Part shown: one piece after another, positions 5,287 to 6,449 of the stretch | How positions within the stretch are numbered: position 1 is the stretch's first letter | Layout of the letters: each line of letters starts with the position of its first letter | NCBI GenBank assembly: GCA_003650505.1 | Contig: QMQL01000048.1 | Span: forward strand, 1 to 6,449 | Source: Candidatus Acetothermia bacterium | GTDB lineage: Bacteria; Bipolaricaulota; Bipolaricaulia; UBA7950; UBA9294 | Length of the DNA: 6,449 bases | Direction: 5' to 3' | Notes under the pieces: model-generated | Told to the model about the DNA's origin: nothing | The model's database searches: none | What the model saw: the letters and a program-made list of their open reading frames with translations, nothing else | Translations under genes and position numbers: made by a program

Positions 5287-6449
5287 GATCGCCCCCCGAG
5301 GAGGGCCCGGCGCATCAGCCGGATCGGGAGCGAGCCTGACGAGAGGATCGCGCCGTGGACCTCGCGCAATCCGAGGGAGGGGTTCTCCCGCTTGAACTCC
5401 TCGATCAGCTCGAGGATCTGGAGCTTCCCCATCAGGTAGGACTGCGGTTGGGTCGGGGTCATGGTGTAGCGGCGGACCTCGGCCGCCGCGTTCGCCGGCT
5501 CGAGGCCGCAGCGCTCGATGAGGAAGTCGATCCCTTCCTTTACCGTCATCCCGCGGGTGTGGAGGGAGGCGTCGAGGATGATCCGCGCCGCCCGCCAGAG
5601 CTGATCGGAGAGGCGGCCGAGCCGCTGGAGCGGCTCCGAGATGTAGCCGAGCTCCTCCATCAGCTCCTCGCAGTAGAACGCCCACCCTTCGATGAACATC
5701 GTTGCGAGAAACGAGCCCATCCTCCGGGGGAGGGTCTCCGCCCGGTTCGCCCAGGACAGCTGAAGGTGATGGCCGGGATAGGCCTCGTGGATCGCGGTGA
5801 CCGGAATCTTCGTCGACGAGTGCCCCCGCAGCTTCGCCTCCTTCTCCTCCTCTGAGGCGTCGGGATCGACCGGGGTAACGACGAATATCCCCTCCTGCTT
5901 CTCCTCGAGGATCCCGGGCGGCATGTAGGCGGCGTACGGGATGATCGGCCGGAGGTAGACCGGGGTCTCGACGATTCTGAGGGACTCACCCGGCGGGAGG
6001 GGCACGATCCCGTGTTCGACGACGTAGTCCCGCGCCGCGCGCATCGCCTCCTCGTAGGTCGCAAGGAGCCGCTCCGGGCTCGGATGATCTCCCTTCGCCT
6101 CCTTGAGGATCTCCCTTGCCGATCTATCAGGGTCGATCTCGCGTGCCAGCTCATCCATCATCTTCTCGGTCGCGCGGAGCTCGTCCCAGCCGATCTCGAG
6201 GAGCTCATCCGAATCGTAATCGACCATATGATCCTCGCGGAGGATCTCGTCGAATAGATCCTTCCCGATAGCGAAGTCGCCCTCCGCATTCGGAAGGATC
6301 TCATCCCTTATGAACGCGACGTAGTCCTCGACCGCTTCTCCTGCCTTCCGCCCGGAAGTGCTCAGCTCATCGACCAACTCCGGCGCAGCCCCCTGAGCGA
6401 GGCGGGGGAGGAGGGCGGTGAACAGAAGCGGGGCCTGCTGTGCCTGCTC
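5283..6449 (-). CDS. DUF885-family putative zinc metallopeptidase, C-terminal part (truncated by window edge)
   Basis: The frame is open from the right edge to a TAG at 5285-5283, giving 388 residues. DUF885 (COG4805) proteins are usually about 550-600 residues, so the start lies outside the window. A TTG at 6377 could be mistaken for a start, but coding continues through it (APLLFTALLPRLAQG and on). The presumed metal site is HEAYPGHH (5789-5766), followed about 25 residues later by EGWAFYCEE (5690-5664), whose first Glu is a likely third ligand. Another conserved block is TMTPTQPQSYLMGKLQ near 5465-5418. No signal sequence can be judged because the N-terminus is missing. Family members are predicted peptidases or carboxypeptidases of mostly uncharacterised substrate. 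It converges on the ABC operon with no gap and is probably unrelated to it in function. Confidence 0.9.
   Translation of the reverse strand, partial: EQAQQAPLLFTALLPRLAQGAAPELVDELSTSGRKAGEAVEDYVAFIRDEILPNAEGDFAIGKDLFDEILREDHMVDYDSDELLEIGWDELRATEKMMDELAREIDPDRSAREILKEAKGDHPSPERLLATYEEAMRAARDYVVEHGIVPLPPGESLRIVETPVYLRPIIPYAAYMPPGILEEKQEGIFVVTPVDPDASEEEKEAKLRGHSSTKIPVTAIHEAYPGHHLQLSWANRAETLPRRMGSFLATMFIEGWAFYCEELMEELGYISEPLQRLGRLSDQLWRAARIILDASLHTRGMTVKEGIDFLIERCGLEPANAAAEVRRYTMTPTQPQSYLMGKLQILELIEEFKRENPSLGLREVHGAILSSGSLPIRLMRRALLGGRS

Noticed and set aside
6375..6377. TTG as the start of the peptidase gene
   Set aside because: The frame continues upstream without a stop to the window edge, with protein-like sequence, and the family is some 150-200 residues longer.

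Overview
This window is gene-dense, GC-rich bacterial DNA. Shine-Dalgarno (SD) sites precede most starts, there is one clear extended -10 promoter, and several gene junctions overlap. Ile is almost always ATC, and GGG, CCC and AGG codons are common. I see no mobile element, RNA gene, CRISPR array or compositional break, so it looks like ordinary chromosome. Content and style would fit a thermophilic or deep-branching lineage such as Bipolaricaulota (Acetothermia), but this is a low-confidence inference that the window alone cannot settle.

Layout. Left block, minus strand (1-2057): an EamA/DMT-type ten-helix transporter is transcribed leftward. After a ~100-bp gap with a possible promoter comes a small secreted protein of unknown function, which overlaps by ATGA the start of an RND/MMPL-superfamily exporter cut off by the left edge. 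Middle (2058-2172): a divergent intergenic region holds a good extended -10 promoter for the plus strand, a small inverted repeat between its -35 and -10 elements, and a possible leaderless promoter for the EamA gene. Plus-strand operon (2182-5286): a membrane-anchored extracellular protein with three NEW3-like beta-sandwich repeats, an ABC-2-type ATPase and a six-helix ABC-2 permease, packed with 1-bp or overlapping junctions. Right block, minus strand (5283-6449): the C-terminal two thirds of a DUF885-family putative zinc metallopeptidase, cut off by the right edge. Its stop codon interlocks with the permease stop in a single CTAG.

How they fit together. The plus-strand operon is best read as one machine: ATPase plus permease form an ABC-2 transporter, and the NEW3-repeat protein is its outward-facing partner. 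The substrate is unknown. The translationally coupled secreted protein and RND exporter look like a second envelope-transport pair. Known families explain most of the window. The least explained items are the secreted 160-residue protein, the role of the NEW3-repeat protein, and a roughly six-fold excess of GATC.
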